Below, one piece after another: positions 16,405-24,262 of a stretch of 64,000 nucleotides of DNA. Within the stretch, counting starts at the first letter, position 1, and each line of letters starts with the position of its first letter. The DNA is taken from NCBI RefSeq assembly GCF_000801955.1, contig NZ_JSZO01000008.1:229567-293566 (forward strand), read 5' to 3'. The position numbers were made by a program, and so were the translations under genes. This DNA is from Ralstonia sp. A12 (lineage in GTDB: Bacteria > Pseudomonadota > Gammaproteobacteria > Burkholderiales > Burkholderiaceae). The notes under the pieces were generated by a model. The model ran no database searches. It was not told the DNA's origin and was given only the letters and a program-made list of their open reading frames with translations.

Positions 16405-17763
16405 TCAAAACAGCCTGAAACGGGTATTCCGCTCAACCTCGCCCGATCCATCCAGATAACCATGCTTGCCCAGATCAGGCAGCGCCACAGAGGCAAGAAA
16501 CCCGACTGCGGCAAGGACCGCGACATACACGAAAAAGTACCACTCGATGTGAGCGGAACGCAACGCTAGTGCAACGTACTCCGCGGTGCCGCCAAACGCG
16601 GCGTTGGCCAAGGCATAGGGCAAGCCGACGCCCAGCGCGCGCACCGAGGACGGAAACAGATCGGCCTTCACTAGGCCGGCAATCGGCGTGTAGAAGCACG
16701 AGATGAGCAGGCCCCCTGTGACCAAGGCAAACGCTGCGTAAGGGTTAGAGACCGACTTGAGCGCAAACAGGATGGGTGCGACCAACACGGATGCCAGCCC
16801 TGTAAACAGCAGCATGTGCGCTCGAATGCCAAGACGATCCGCCAGCATGCCGAACAGTGGTTGGCAGAGCATGAAACAGACCAGTGACGCGGTCATCACC
16901 ACGCTGACGGTCTCGGCGCTCATGCCTGTCGACACCACCAGAAACTTCTGCATGTAGGTTGTGAACGTGTAGAAGTACAGAGAACCACCGCCGGTAAACG
17001 CGAGTACCAGCAGAACTGCCCTCTTGTGCTTGAGCAAACCGCGGATGGAGCCCGCCTCCTTGCTTTTCATGCCGGTTCTGGAGGCTGTCTCGATCATGGA
17101 ACGCCGCAGATAGACCACGACCACCGAACTGATGGCCCCCATGAAGAAGGGGATACGCCAGCCCCACGCCTTCAACTCCGCGATACTCAGTGTGTGCTGC
17201 AGCGTCACGACAGTCAGCAACGCCAGCAGTTGGCCAGCAATGATCGTGAAGTATTGGAATGAGCCGAAAAAGCCGCGGTTTCCCCGTGAGGAGGCTTCGC
17301 TCAAGTAGGTCGCGCCAGCTCCATACTCCGCGCCAACCGACAACCCTTGGATGAGACGCGCCACCACCAGCAAGATCGGCGCAAGCATGCCAATGGACTG
17401 ATACGTCGGCAGCACCGCGATCATCATCGACCCGCCGCACATCATGAAGACGGCAATGATCATCGATATCTTGCGGCCGCGCGTGTCGGCAATCCAGCCG
17501 AACAGCCAGCCGCCTAGCGGCCGCATGAAGAAGCCCGCAGCGAACACGCCCGCGGTCGAAAGCAGCTGGCTCAGTTGATCACCGCTTGGAAAAAACGCAG
17601 ACGCGAAGTAGATCGCGGTGTAGGCGTAGACGAAGAAGTCGAACCATTCCACCAAATTGCCGGAGCATGCTCCGATGATTCCGCGAACACGTTGGGATCT
17701 TTGGGCGGCGGCTGGGCGAGCAGACGCGCCATCGGCGGTAACGCCGATGTCTTCATGCAACAT
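16405..17763 (-). CDS. MFS transporter, metabolite:H+ symporter (KgtP-like)
   Basis: The 452-residue protein has twelve predicted membrane segments and the hallmark N-terminus of the MHS family (GNLVEWFDFFVYAY at about residues 35-48, then FMRPLGGWLFG and DTRGRK). This family imports alpha-ketoglutarate, citrate, shikimate and related acids with protons. The ATG at 17763 has AGGAG upstream. A copy of the 39-bp itaconate-regulon element lies 60 bp before the start, so I infer that it imports itaconate or another C4-C5 dicarboxylate, even though it is 8 kb from the catabolic genes. It converges on the LysR gene at 15438. Confidence 0.85.
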   Translation of the reverse strand: MLHEDIGVTADGASARPAAAQRSQRVRGIIGACSGNLVEWFDFFVYAYTAIYFASAFFPSGDQLSQLLSTAGVFAAGFFMRPLGGWLFGWIADTRGRKISMIIAVFMMCGGSMMIAVLPTYQSIGMLAPILLVVARLIQGLSVGAEYGAGATYLSEASSRGNRGFFGSFQYFTIIAGQLLALLTVVTLQHTLSIAELKAWGWRIPFFMGAISSVVVVYLRRSMIETASRTGMKSKEAGSIRGLLKHKRAVLLVLAFTGGGSLYFYTFTTYMQKFLVVSTGMSAETVSVVMTASLVCFMLCQPLFGMLADRLGIRAHMLLFTGLASVLVAPILFALKSVSNPYAAFALVTGGLLISCFYTPIAGLVKADLFPSSVRALGVGLPYALANAAFGGTAEYVALALRSAHIEWYFFVYVAVLAAVGFLASVALPDLGKHGYLDGSGEVERNTRFRLF

Positions 17764-17822
17764 CACTGTCTCCTGGTCTTTTTTAGTAGGTACCAGTCTC
17801 GGGCTATCGCCCTGGCCGGACA

Positions 17823-17861
17823 ATCTCGAAAATGCGAACCGCGCGTTCGGTGCTACCGAAC
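17823..17861 (-). promoter_or_regulatory. operator-like site before the MHS permease
   Basis: This is the best-conserved copy of the shared element. Inside it CGAAC-N5-GTTCG forms a perfect inverted repeat, and GCGTTCGGT/ACCGAACGC (17843-17851 and 17855-17863, 3-bp loop) is a perfect 9-bp inverted repeat. The likeness to the site at 8405-8443 (32 of 39) links this distant transporter to the itaconate-type locus. Confidence 0.65.
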
Positions 17862-17880
17862 GCGGCATGCCCGGTGCCGA

Positions 17881-17908
17881 TTGCGAGCCCCGCACAGCCT
17901 GCTACAGC
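17881..17908 (+). promoter_or_regulatory. vestigial lysR-type promoter
   Basis: TTGCGA and TACAGC are separated by 16 bp, and the flanking bases also match the real lysR promoter at 8484-8512. No LysR frame follows; the sequence runs instead into the 3' end of the leftward binding-protein gene. I read this as the leftover of a lysR gene once divergent from the permease. Confidence 0.45.
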
Positions 17909-17953
17909 GGCCGCGGAGGTCACCGAGCGGCAACCTCTGAGCCTGACGCCTGT

Positions 17954-18850
17954 TCAGTCGAGCGCCTTGTCGTTCGGGTGTTTCAACAGCGCCTTCATGT
18001 CGTCGGACATCGGGAAGTCGAGGCTGAACCCTTTTGGTGGAACCGGTTGGGTGAACCACTTCGTATACATCGCCTCGATGGTGCCGTCCTTCATCAACCC
18101 GGCGATCACGTCGTCCGCCAGCTTTTTGAACTGCGGATCATTCTGGCGAAGCATGCAGCCATACGCCTCTCTGGACTGAGGCTTACCCACGACAATCCAG
18201 TCCGAGGGGTTCTTAGCCTTCGCACGCTCGCCATACACGAGCGCATCGTCGTTCATGAAGGCGACGGCTCGCCCCGTCTCAAGCGTCAAGAATGACTGTG
18301 CCTGATCCTTGCTGCTGATGATGTTCATGCCGAGCTTGCGCTCATCATTCATCTTGCGCAGCAACCGCTCCGTTGTGCTGCCGGCATTGACCACCACGTT
18401 CTTGCCCTGCAGATCGGACCAATCCTTGATACCGCTGTCCCTCTTGGTCAGCAGGCGCGTTCCGATAATGAAGATGGTGTTGCTGAACGCTACTTGCCTC
18501 TGCCGCTCGAGGTTGTTGGTCGTGACGCTGCACTCCAGATCGATGGTGCCGTTCAGCAGCAGCGGAATGCGATTCTGCGCTGTAAGCGGAACCTCCTTCA
18601 CCTGGAGGTTTGGCAACTTCAACTGCGTCTTGATGGCCTCCACGATCTTGAGGCTGATGTCGTGCGAGTAGCCGACCTGTCGTAGGCCACCCAGGTTGTA
18701 GCTAAACGGAACAGAGCTCTCGCGCACGCCGAGCGAAATCACGCCCGTGTCCTTGATCTTCTGCAACGACGGGCCAAGTTCAGCGCCGATGGCCTGCTGC
18801 GATACCCAATGCGCCGCAAGTGCGACACAGGTCAGAATGACCTTCTTCAT
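17954..18850 (-). CDS. glutamate/aspartate-type ABC transporter substrate-binding protein
   Basis: The 298-residue periplasmic protein starts MKKVILTCVALAAHW and has a cleavable signal ending near AIGA. It then shows the class 3 solute-binding pattern (LQKIKDTGVISLGVRESSVPFSY, DLECSVTTNN, GRAVAFMNDDALVYGERA, EAYGCMLRQNDPQF) typical of GltI. AGGAGGGGAG-like sequence upstream of 18850 fixes the start. It would bind an acidic amino acid or similar anion in the periplasm. No permease or ATPase gene is next to it, so it is an orphan that must work with a system elsewhere. A palindrome at 19050-19068 lies about 200 bp upstream. Confidence 0.87.
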   Translation of the reverse strand: MKKVILTCVALAAHWVSQQAIGAELGPSLQKIKDTGVISLGVRESSVPFSYNLGGLRQVGYSHDISLKIVEAIKTQLKLPNLQVKEVPLTAQNRIPLLLNGTIDLECSVTTNNLERQRQVAFSNTIFIIGTRLLTKRDSGIKDWSDLQGKNVVVNAGSTTERLLRKMNDERKLGMNIISSKDQAQSFLTLETGRAVAFMNDDALVYGERAKAKNPSDWIVVGKPQSREAYGCMLRQNDPQFKKLADDVIAGLMKDGTIEAMYTKWFTQPVPPKGFSLDFPMSDDMKALLKHPNDKALD

Positions 18851-19049
18851 GCTCCCCTCCTCGTGTGGCCAACCCATAAGGTGTCGGTCTTCATGCACTT
18901 GCATTCGAGGCGCTGGCGCGGTTGGGCATGCGCCGCTCTGCTTGGCACCGCCTTGCCCCGTGGTGAGTGTGTGATGACCCTTGGCGAGCCATCCTATATG
19001 GGGGAAGCCACTGACATGAAATACCATTTTCTGATGCACCTATCTTGAA

Positions 19050-19068
19050 CTTTGATAGGCCATCAAAG
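19050..19068. promoter_or_regulatory. palindrome upstream of the orphan binding protein
   Basis: CTTTGAT and ATCAAAG form perfect 7-bp arms around AGGCC. The string GATA-G-GCCATCAA followed by GGCT nearly repeats the right arm of the palindrome at 15388-15423, which suggests that the same LysR protein may act here. The surrounding 18851-19231 gap (381 bp) holds no other gene that I can see. Confidence 0.4.
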
Positions 19069-19231
19069 TGGCTGCGCAACTCAAGGCAGTAACTTTTGAA
19101 AATGGTTTTGGGACGATTGAATGGCTGTCCCCAACCAGCGCCGGCGAGAGTGAGGCAAGCGCGCGTTATTGGCTTACCATGACCTGCAACGAAAAACTTG
19201 AGCACCGCAATCGCTTGTGGCGTCGCTCCAT

Positions 19232-19630
19232 ATGAACGATCTGCCTTACCTGGATTTCCAGCAACTCGAAAACCTGGCTTCACGCTCCGACAGCGTGCAG
19301 ATGCCTTGTGAGTGTTCCAAGACGTCGCTGGCAGGCTGGTCCAGCCTCCCCGTCTCTTTCCCTGAAGAACAGTTGCAGCGCATCGGCACGCTCGTCCAGG
19401 GCAATGTTGACGAAGCTACCTTTGCAGAGTTCCACCCCGGCGGCACGGGGTATTGGTCTGATGATGCACCGATCGCCCCTCGTTATCTTCCGTACAACCG
19501 GAGCGATGTCTGGGAATGCATGGTTTGCGACCGCGTCTTCCTTCGATATACGGAAGGAGGCGGCTATTTTGTCGATCAGCGCATTCGGGCACTGAGCTGT
19601 ACCCTGTTGGTGGACGCTGCACTGCCCTAG
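19232..19630 (+). CDS. conserved hypothetical protein with Cys pairs
   Basis: The 132-residue protein is soluble and has no signal peptide. It contains CEC at residues 28-30 and a CMVC pair in DVWECMVCDRVFLRYTEGGGYF, which may bind a metal or form a zinc-ribbon-like knuckle. I start it at MNDLPYLDF (19232); a start 15 bases upstream is also possible. Composition and the strong terminator right after it support a real gene. I do not recognise the family and cannot give a function. Confidence 0.7.
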   Translation: MNDLPYLDFQQLENLASRSDSVQMPCECSKTSLAGWSSLPVSFPEEQLQRIGTLVQGNVDEATFAEFHPGGTGYWSDDAPIAPRYLPYNRSDVWECMVCDRVFLRYTEGGGYFVDQRIRALSCTLLVDAALP

Positions 19631-19667
19631 CACTACTCCATGCGCACAGGTTTCTGCCGCGCAGAGC

Positions 19668-19700
19668 AAAACGGCCCGGACGATCCGGGCCGTTTTCTTT
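19668..19700. terminator. strong bidirectional Rho-independent terminator
   Basis: A perfect 13-bp stem (19668-19680 and 19684-19696, 3-nt loop CGA) built on CGGCCCGGA is flanked by A and T runs on both sides. It sits between two convergent genes and should stop transcription from both. Confidence 0.9.
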
Positions 19701-21039
19701 AAAGTGCTGCCAACTCTTCTGTGATGGCGAGAAAGCGCACGATGTCCCTAGGCGTATGGCAATGCAGCGGGGATACCCGCACCGCGCCGGAGAGGTTGAA
19801 CGACTTCAACATGCGTCCAGAGTAAAGGCTGGAGGCGACCCGTTCGTAGACAATGACCCCGCGCTTCTCATACTCGCGCACCGCTTCGGTGGGCTCAATA
19901 TTCTGAAAGCCCACGCCAACGATCAGGTCGCGCTGCGTTAGATCAGGATGGTCCCAGTAGACTTCGATGCCACGCATCTGACGCAGACCGCCCTGCCCGC
20001 CATAGCCATCCAGCAACGCCGTAAGTAGCGCTCGTTCATGCTGTTCAATCCGGTGCATACCTTCAACGAACAGCGCGCGGCGGTCGGTCTGATCGCTGAA
20101 ATACCGGCCGATCCACGTCACGTAGTCGACAATCGTGCTGACTACCGCGAATTGCGCCGGCGCAGGGCTGCCCAACTCCCATTCTCCCGGCTGCTTTGCG
20201 CTCAGCCGGTGATGAGGAAGCCCCGCCGCGCGCGGCGAGAGCCATGACATGCCGGAACCACGGCAACCAAAGAATTTGTACGGCGCGAAGTTGATGCCGT
20301 CGACCGGCGTCTTCTTCAGATCAATCACACCGTGAGGGGCGTGCTGTACCGCATCCACAACGATGAACAGCCCTGGCTTCTTCGCACGTGCTCGCTCCAC
20401 GATGGTGGCGATATCGAGCTTCGCGCCGGAGATGTTCGAGGCATAGATCACGCTCAACAGTGTCGTGTCTTTGTCGACGAGCGATAGGATCTCGTCCACG
20501 TCCACGCCACCTGTCTCCGGGTTGCTCCGTGCAACGCGCAGCGTCTTGCCCGTGCGTTCCGCATAGAACACCATCGCATCGTACGAAGACGGGTGCTCCA
20601 GTACGGTGGTCACCGCGTTGGTGCCTGGCACGTTCTCCATGATGGCTCGCACCATGTCGAACATCGCGCCTGATGCCGTTAGTGAAGCATAGATGCTGCC
20701 GCCTTCTGCGTTGAGGATGGTCCGGATGTCGCTCTCACCGCGCGCCTGCACGTCCTGGAGATGGCGCGCGCGCTCATGGATACGCTCAGGGCAATCCGGC
20801 AGTGCATCGATACCCGCATATGCCTCCAGGGCAGCCTTGAGTCGGAACGAACCGCCGGCGTTATCGAAGAACAGTCGTTCGCGCCCGTCCATGTCGCGTT
20901 CGACATGGTGAAACCGCGCGACGATCTCTCGCATCAACGCTTCGGAAAAGAATTCGCCTTTGCTGGCATCCATCTGAATAACTCCGCTGTCTGACTGATG
21001 TCTGATCGCTGCTTGGCGGCGTGCGATCTTGCTGTTCAT
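19699..21039 (-). CDS. PLP-dependent class V aminotransferase (cysteine desulfurase/kynureninase-like)
   Basis: The protein has up to 446 residues. The PLP-fold pattern is clear: FFDNAGGS early, TVLEHPSSYDA, a VVDAVQHAPHGV strand and the cofactor lysine in APYKFFGCRGSG. Family members include cysteine desulfurases, kynureninase and isopenicillin epimerase-like enzymes; this one fits none precisely. The 5' ATG overlaps the stop of the symporter gene (ATGA), which suggests translational coupling. A second Met at 20973 has a better GGAG and may be the true start. Pairing with a glutamate-type symporter suggests an imported amino acid substrate. Confidence 0.83.
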   Translation of the reverse strand: MNSKIARRQAAIRHQSDSGVIQMDASKGEFFSEALMREIVARFHHVERDMDGRERLFFDNAGGSFRLKAALEAYAGIDALPDCPERIHERARHLQDVQARGESDIRTILNAEGGSIYASLTASGAMFDMVRAIMENVPGTNAVTTVLEHPSSYDAMVFYAERTGKTLRVARSNPETGGVDVDEILSLVDKDTTLLSVIYASNISGAKLDIATIVERARAKKPGLFIVVDAVQHAPHGVIDLKKTPVDGINFAPYKFFGCRGSGMSWLSPRAAGLPHHRLSAKQPGEWELGSPAPAQFAVVSTIVDYVTWIGRYFSDQTDRRALFVEGMHRIEQHERALLTALLDGYGGQGGLRQMRGIEVYWDHPDLTQRDLIVGVGFQNIEPTEAVREYEKRGVIVYERVASSLYSGRMLKSFNLSGAVRVSPLHCHTPRDIVRFLAITEELAAL

Positions 21040-22361
21040 GCTTCGAGCGAGGCGAGATAGGCCTCGCCCTTCTTGGCGTCATATTGGCGTTCCCACTTGG
21101 CGATCACGAGCGGTGCCAGTGCATTGCCGACAACGTTGAGTGCTGTGCGGCCCATGTCCATGATGCGGTCCACACCCGCGATGAACGCGAGCCCTTCCAG
21201 CGGCAGACCGGCACTGGCGAGCGTGGCGAGCAGGATCACGAACATGAAGCCGGGTACGCCCGCCGCGCCTTTCGAGGTGACCACCATCGTGAGTGTCAGG
21301 ACAAGCTGCTCCTGCCAGCCAAGATGGATGCCGTACAGCTGCGCGACAAACAGCGTGCCGATGCCGAGATAGATGGATGCGCCGTCCAGGTTGAACGTGT
21401 AGCCCGTAGGGACAACAAAGGCCGTCACGCTCTTCGGTACGCCGTAGTCCTCCATCTTCTTCATGAGCTGCGGCAGCACCGTAGCTGAGCTACACGTGGA
21501 AAACGCGATGATCAGTTCGTCCTTGATGACACGCAACAACGTGAGAATGCGGAAGCCGAATAGACGGGCAGTCACGCCCAGCACCGCAATGACGAACACC
21601 GCAATCGCCAGATAGGTCACGGCAACAAGCTTGAGCAGCGGCAGCAGCGATGCAAAGCCGAAATTGGCCACCGTAACGGCAATCAGTGCACAGACCCCGA
21701 TGGGGGCATAGTGCATCACCATGCCCGTCACCTTGAACATCGCCTCGGCGATACCTTTAAGCGTGGCGACCACCGGCTTGCGGAACTCCTCGGGCACGGA
21801 CTGCAGGCCCAAACCGAACAGCACAGAGAAGAAGATCACGGGCAGCAGGTCACCCTTGGCCATCGAAGCCAGAATGTTGTCGGGAACGATGCTCAGCACC
21901 AGCGCCATGAACCCGTGGTGGCCCTGCACTTGCTGCGTGACCTGCTGGTAACGCGAAATGTCGGTATGCGCTAGTTGTGCCATATCTGTGCCCGCACCAG
22001 GCTGGAACACGTTCCCGATAACGAGGCCCAACACGATCGCTATGGTCGTGATGACTTCGAAATACACCAGCGTCTTCAAGCCGATCCGGCCCAGCGTCTT
22101 GCCGTCGCCCACACCCGCGATGCCGATCACCATGCTTGTGAAGACGATCGGCACCACGATCATCCGGATCAGCTTGATGAACATGTCGCCAGCCGGCTGG
22201 AGCAGCCCGGCAACCACGCCTTCCCGGATCTGCGGGAAGTGATTCAGAGCGAGCCCGACCGCAATGCCGACGGCCAAGCCAATAACGATCTGCCATGCGA
22301 GGCCGATGCGAGGCTTGGGGGATACGCCCTGCAGGGGCGGACTTTCGACTGCGGATTCCAT
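21036..22361 (-). CDS. dicarboxylate/amino acid:cation symporter (GltP/DctA family)
   Basis: The 441-residue inner-membrane protein shows the SDF family marks: the serine-rich hairpin (FSTCSSATVLPQL), the FNLDGASIY segment for the NMDGT motif, the GVPG hairpin and the substrate-binding helix DRIMDMGRTALNVVGNA. The Arg and Asp in that helix fit an acidic amino acid or dicarboxylate. It is first in a two-gene unit with the class V aminotransferase and is divergent from the LysR gene at 22498 across a long perfect palindrome. It probably imports the substrate of that aminotransferase or of the RraA-aminotransferase operon further right. Confidence 0.9.
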   Translation of the reverse strand: MESAVESPPLQGVSPKPRIGLAWQIVIGLAVGIAVGLALNHFPQIREGVVAGLLQPAGDMFIKLIRMIVVPIVFTSMVIGIAGVGDGKTLGRIGLKTLVYFEVITTIAIVLGLVIGNVFQPGAGTDMAQLAHTDISRYQQVTQQVQGHHGFMALVLSIVPDNILASMAKGDLLPVIFFSVLFGLGLQSVPEEFRKPVVATLKGIAEAMFKVTGMVMHYAPIGVCALIAVTVANFGFASLLPLLKLVAVTYLAIAVFVIAVLGVTARLFGFRILTLLRVIKDELIIAFSTCSSATVLPQLMKKMEDYGVPKSVTAFVVPTGYTFNLDGASIYLGIGTLFVAQLYGIHLGWQEQLVLTLTMVVTSKGAAGVPGFMFVILLATLASAGLPLEGLAFIAGVDRIMDMGRTALNVVGNALAPLVIAKWERQYDAKKGEAYLASLEA

Positions 22362-22439
22362 GGTTGTCTCCTCTTGTAGTCATATCCGTCTGCTCAAAGC
22401 AGGCGGCTGGACACAACCATAAGCGTCTTAAATTAGAAC

Positions 22440-22477
22440 AAAAAGCGATTTTTTTGTATGATGAATAATCGCTTTTT
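22440..22477. promoter_or_regulatory. palindrome in the symporter/lysR divergent promoter
   Basis: AAAAAGCGATT (22440-22450) and AATCGCTTTTT (22467-22477) are perfect 11-bp arms with a 16-bp spacer, 21 bp before the LysR ATG. The geometry fits a LysR binding site overlapping its own promoter. Confidence 0.6.
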
Positions 22478-22497
22478 TTCATATATTGGAGCTAACG

Positions 22498-23409
22498 ATG
22501 CTGACGTTCAAGCAGATGGAGGCGCTGTATTGGATTGTTCAGTTGGGCTCTTTCGAAGCCGCAGCGAGTCGGCTTCATGCTACGCAGTCGGCAGTCTCGA
22601 AGCGCGTGCAGGAGTTGGAACGCATCTTCGACATTGAGGTGTTCGACCGCACGCACCGCAGCGCACGGCTCACCGAGAAAGGCTCGGAGATCTTCGAATA
22701 TGCAAAGGAACTGCTGGAGCGGCGCGATCAGATTGTCGAGCAGATCAGCTCAAAGGATGTACTGGTCAAGCAGGTGCGAATTGGCGTCACCGAACTGACG
22801 GCGCTCACGTGGCTTCCTCGCCTGATCTCCGCGATACAGGCCGAATACCCGAAGGCCAAGGTGGAAGCCGAGGTGGATCTGACAGCGACACTCCGTGAGC
22901 GCCTGGCAGCCGACACCATCGATCTCATCGTGGTTCCGCAGACCCACGGCACGGAATCGTTCGCCACGACTCAGGTTGGCGAGGTGGAAAACGCCTGGAT
23001 GTGTTCACCGGCGCTTGGGCGCAAGAAGGCGAGCATCGCGCTAGCCGAGATTACGCAGTTTCCGCTGATCTTGCAGGGCACGCAGTCTGGAACGGGCTAC
23101 CTGTACATGCGCTTTCTTCAGGAACAAGGCATCGGTACGCCGCGCATTCTGGCAAGCAACAGCTTGATCGCGCAATTGGGCCTGACACTCTCAGGTCTTG
23201 GCGTCAGCTATCTTCCGAAGGCGTGTCTGGGTCATATGGTTGCGCGTGGCGCACTTTCGATCATCCGTACACAACCTGCCTTACCGCCGGTTCGGTACGT
23301 TGCCCTGCACCGCCCCAGCACGCCGCAGGCATTGGTTGCCGTGATTGCCCGGTTGGCAGCACAGACATGCGATTTCAGCTCGAACCTTCTCGACCCAGGC
23401 AGCGACTAA
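22498..23409 (+). CDS. LysR-family regulator next to the symporter
   Basis: The 303-residue protein starts MLTFKQMEALYWIV and carries a LysR helix-turn-helix (FEAAASRLHATQSAVSKRV) and an effector domain. TTGGAG at 22486-22491 is six bases before the ATG at 22498, which decides the start. It is divergent from the GltP-type symporter gene and converges on the hydrolase gene at 23429. Control of the symporter-aminotransferase unit is inferred from the palindrome between them. Confidence 0.87.
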   Translation: MLTFKQMEALYWIVQLGSFEAAASRLHATQSAVSKRVQELERIFDIEVFDRTHRSARLTEKGSEIFEYAKELLERRDQIVEQISSKDVLVKQVRIGVTELTALTWLPRLISAIQAEYPKAKVEAEVDLTATLRERLAADTIDLIVVPQTHGTESFATTQVGEVENAWMCSPALGRKKASIALAEITQFPLILQGTQSGTGYLYMRFLQEQGIGTPRILASNSLIAQLGLTLSGLGVSYLPKACLGHMVARGALSIIRTQPALPPVRYVALHRPSTPQALVAVIARLAAQTCDFSSNLLDPGSD

Positions 23410-23428
23410 AACGCTCTTGCGGAAGGTT

Positions 23429-24262
23429 TCAACGCGTACCCGCGTGAAACGCGGCAATCGCCTTCCACATCAGCACCGGATTCGAATACATAGGAAAGTG
23501 TCCGCACTCCGGAATCTCAGCCAACACGACGCCCTGCTCGCGGATGTGGCTCAGGTATGAAAGCGAAGCGTTCTGCGCCCCATACATGAACATGCGCGGG
23601 AATGGCAGGCCGAGAAACTTGCGCATCAGATCGCCGTTGTCGGACAGGTCGACCATCGAGCGGAAGATACCGCCCACTGCCCCGGCCCGGACCTTGTGAC
23701 GCAGGCTCGCGGCGTATAGCGCGCTTGCATAGGCCGGTGCATGCCGGGTGCGCTCGATGAAATCGTCGAAGAACCGCTCGGCGTCTTCCCGCGGGTGGTC
23801 GACGATCTGCCGGCTGAGAAAACAATCCTCGGGCGCAATGTTGCCTTCAATATCAACAAAGCTGAGCACCCGCTCGGGATGCCGGTGCGCGAGCATCAAC
23901 GCGGTCAGGCCGCCCATCGAGTGTCCGATCAGATGAAAACGCTCGAAGCCGATGCGCTCCAGTACAGCCAGCGCCGTGTCGACCAGGAACTGGATGCTGA
24001 TTCTCGACAGATCGGCACAGCGGGTTTCGCCGCAGCCGGGCGCGTCATACGCAACGAAAGGATGGCCGGCGAATTCCGCATGGCGAAGGATATCGGCGTA
24101 GTCCTCTTTGGTGGAACCGAAGCCGTGCAGAAACACGATCGGCGCCTTTTCACCATCGCGATGGATGGCAGCGATGTCCACCGCCGCACCATCGATGATG
24201 AAAGCAAACTGCGATTTGACGAACTCCTGAGGCATTGAACTCACGCTCCCGAGTGCACTCAT
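23429..24262 (-). CDS. alpha/beta hydrolase
   Basis: The 277-residue protein has the canonical fold marks: VFLHGFGSTKEDY (oxyanion), the nucleophile elbow GHSMGG, an acidic strand after VLSFVDIEG and the catalytic His in PECGHFPMYSNP. The ATG at 24262 overlaps the aminotransferase stop as ATGA, indicating coupling; a Met nine codons further in is possible. It is last in the five-gene leftward operon with three RraA-like aldolases. A lactonase or esterase role for an upstream intermediate is plausible but not shown. Confidence 0.82.
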   Translation of the reverse strand: MSALGSVSSMPQEFVKSQFAFIIDGAAVDIAAIHRDGEKAPIVFLHGFGSTKEDYADILRHAEFAGHPFVAYDAPGCGETRCADLSRISIQFLVDTALAVLERIGFERFHLIGHSMGGLTALMLAHRHPERVLSFVDIEGNIAPEDCFLSRQIVDHPREDAERFFDDFIERTRHAPAYASALYAASLRHKVRAGAVGGIFRSMVDLSDNGDLMRKFLGLPFPRMFMYGAQNASLSYLSHIREQGVVLAEIPECGHFPMYSNPVLMWKAIAAFHAGTR

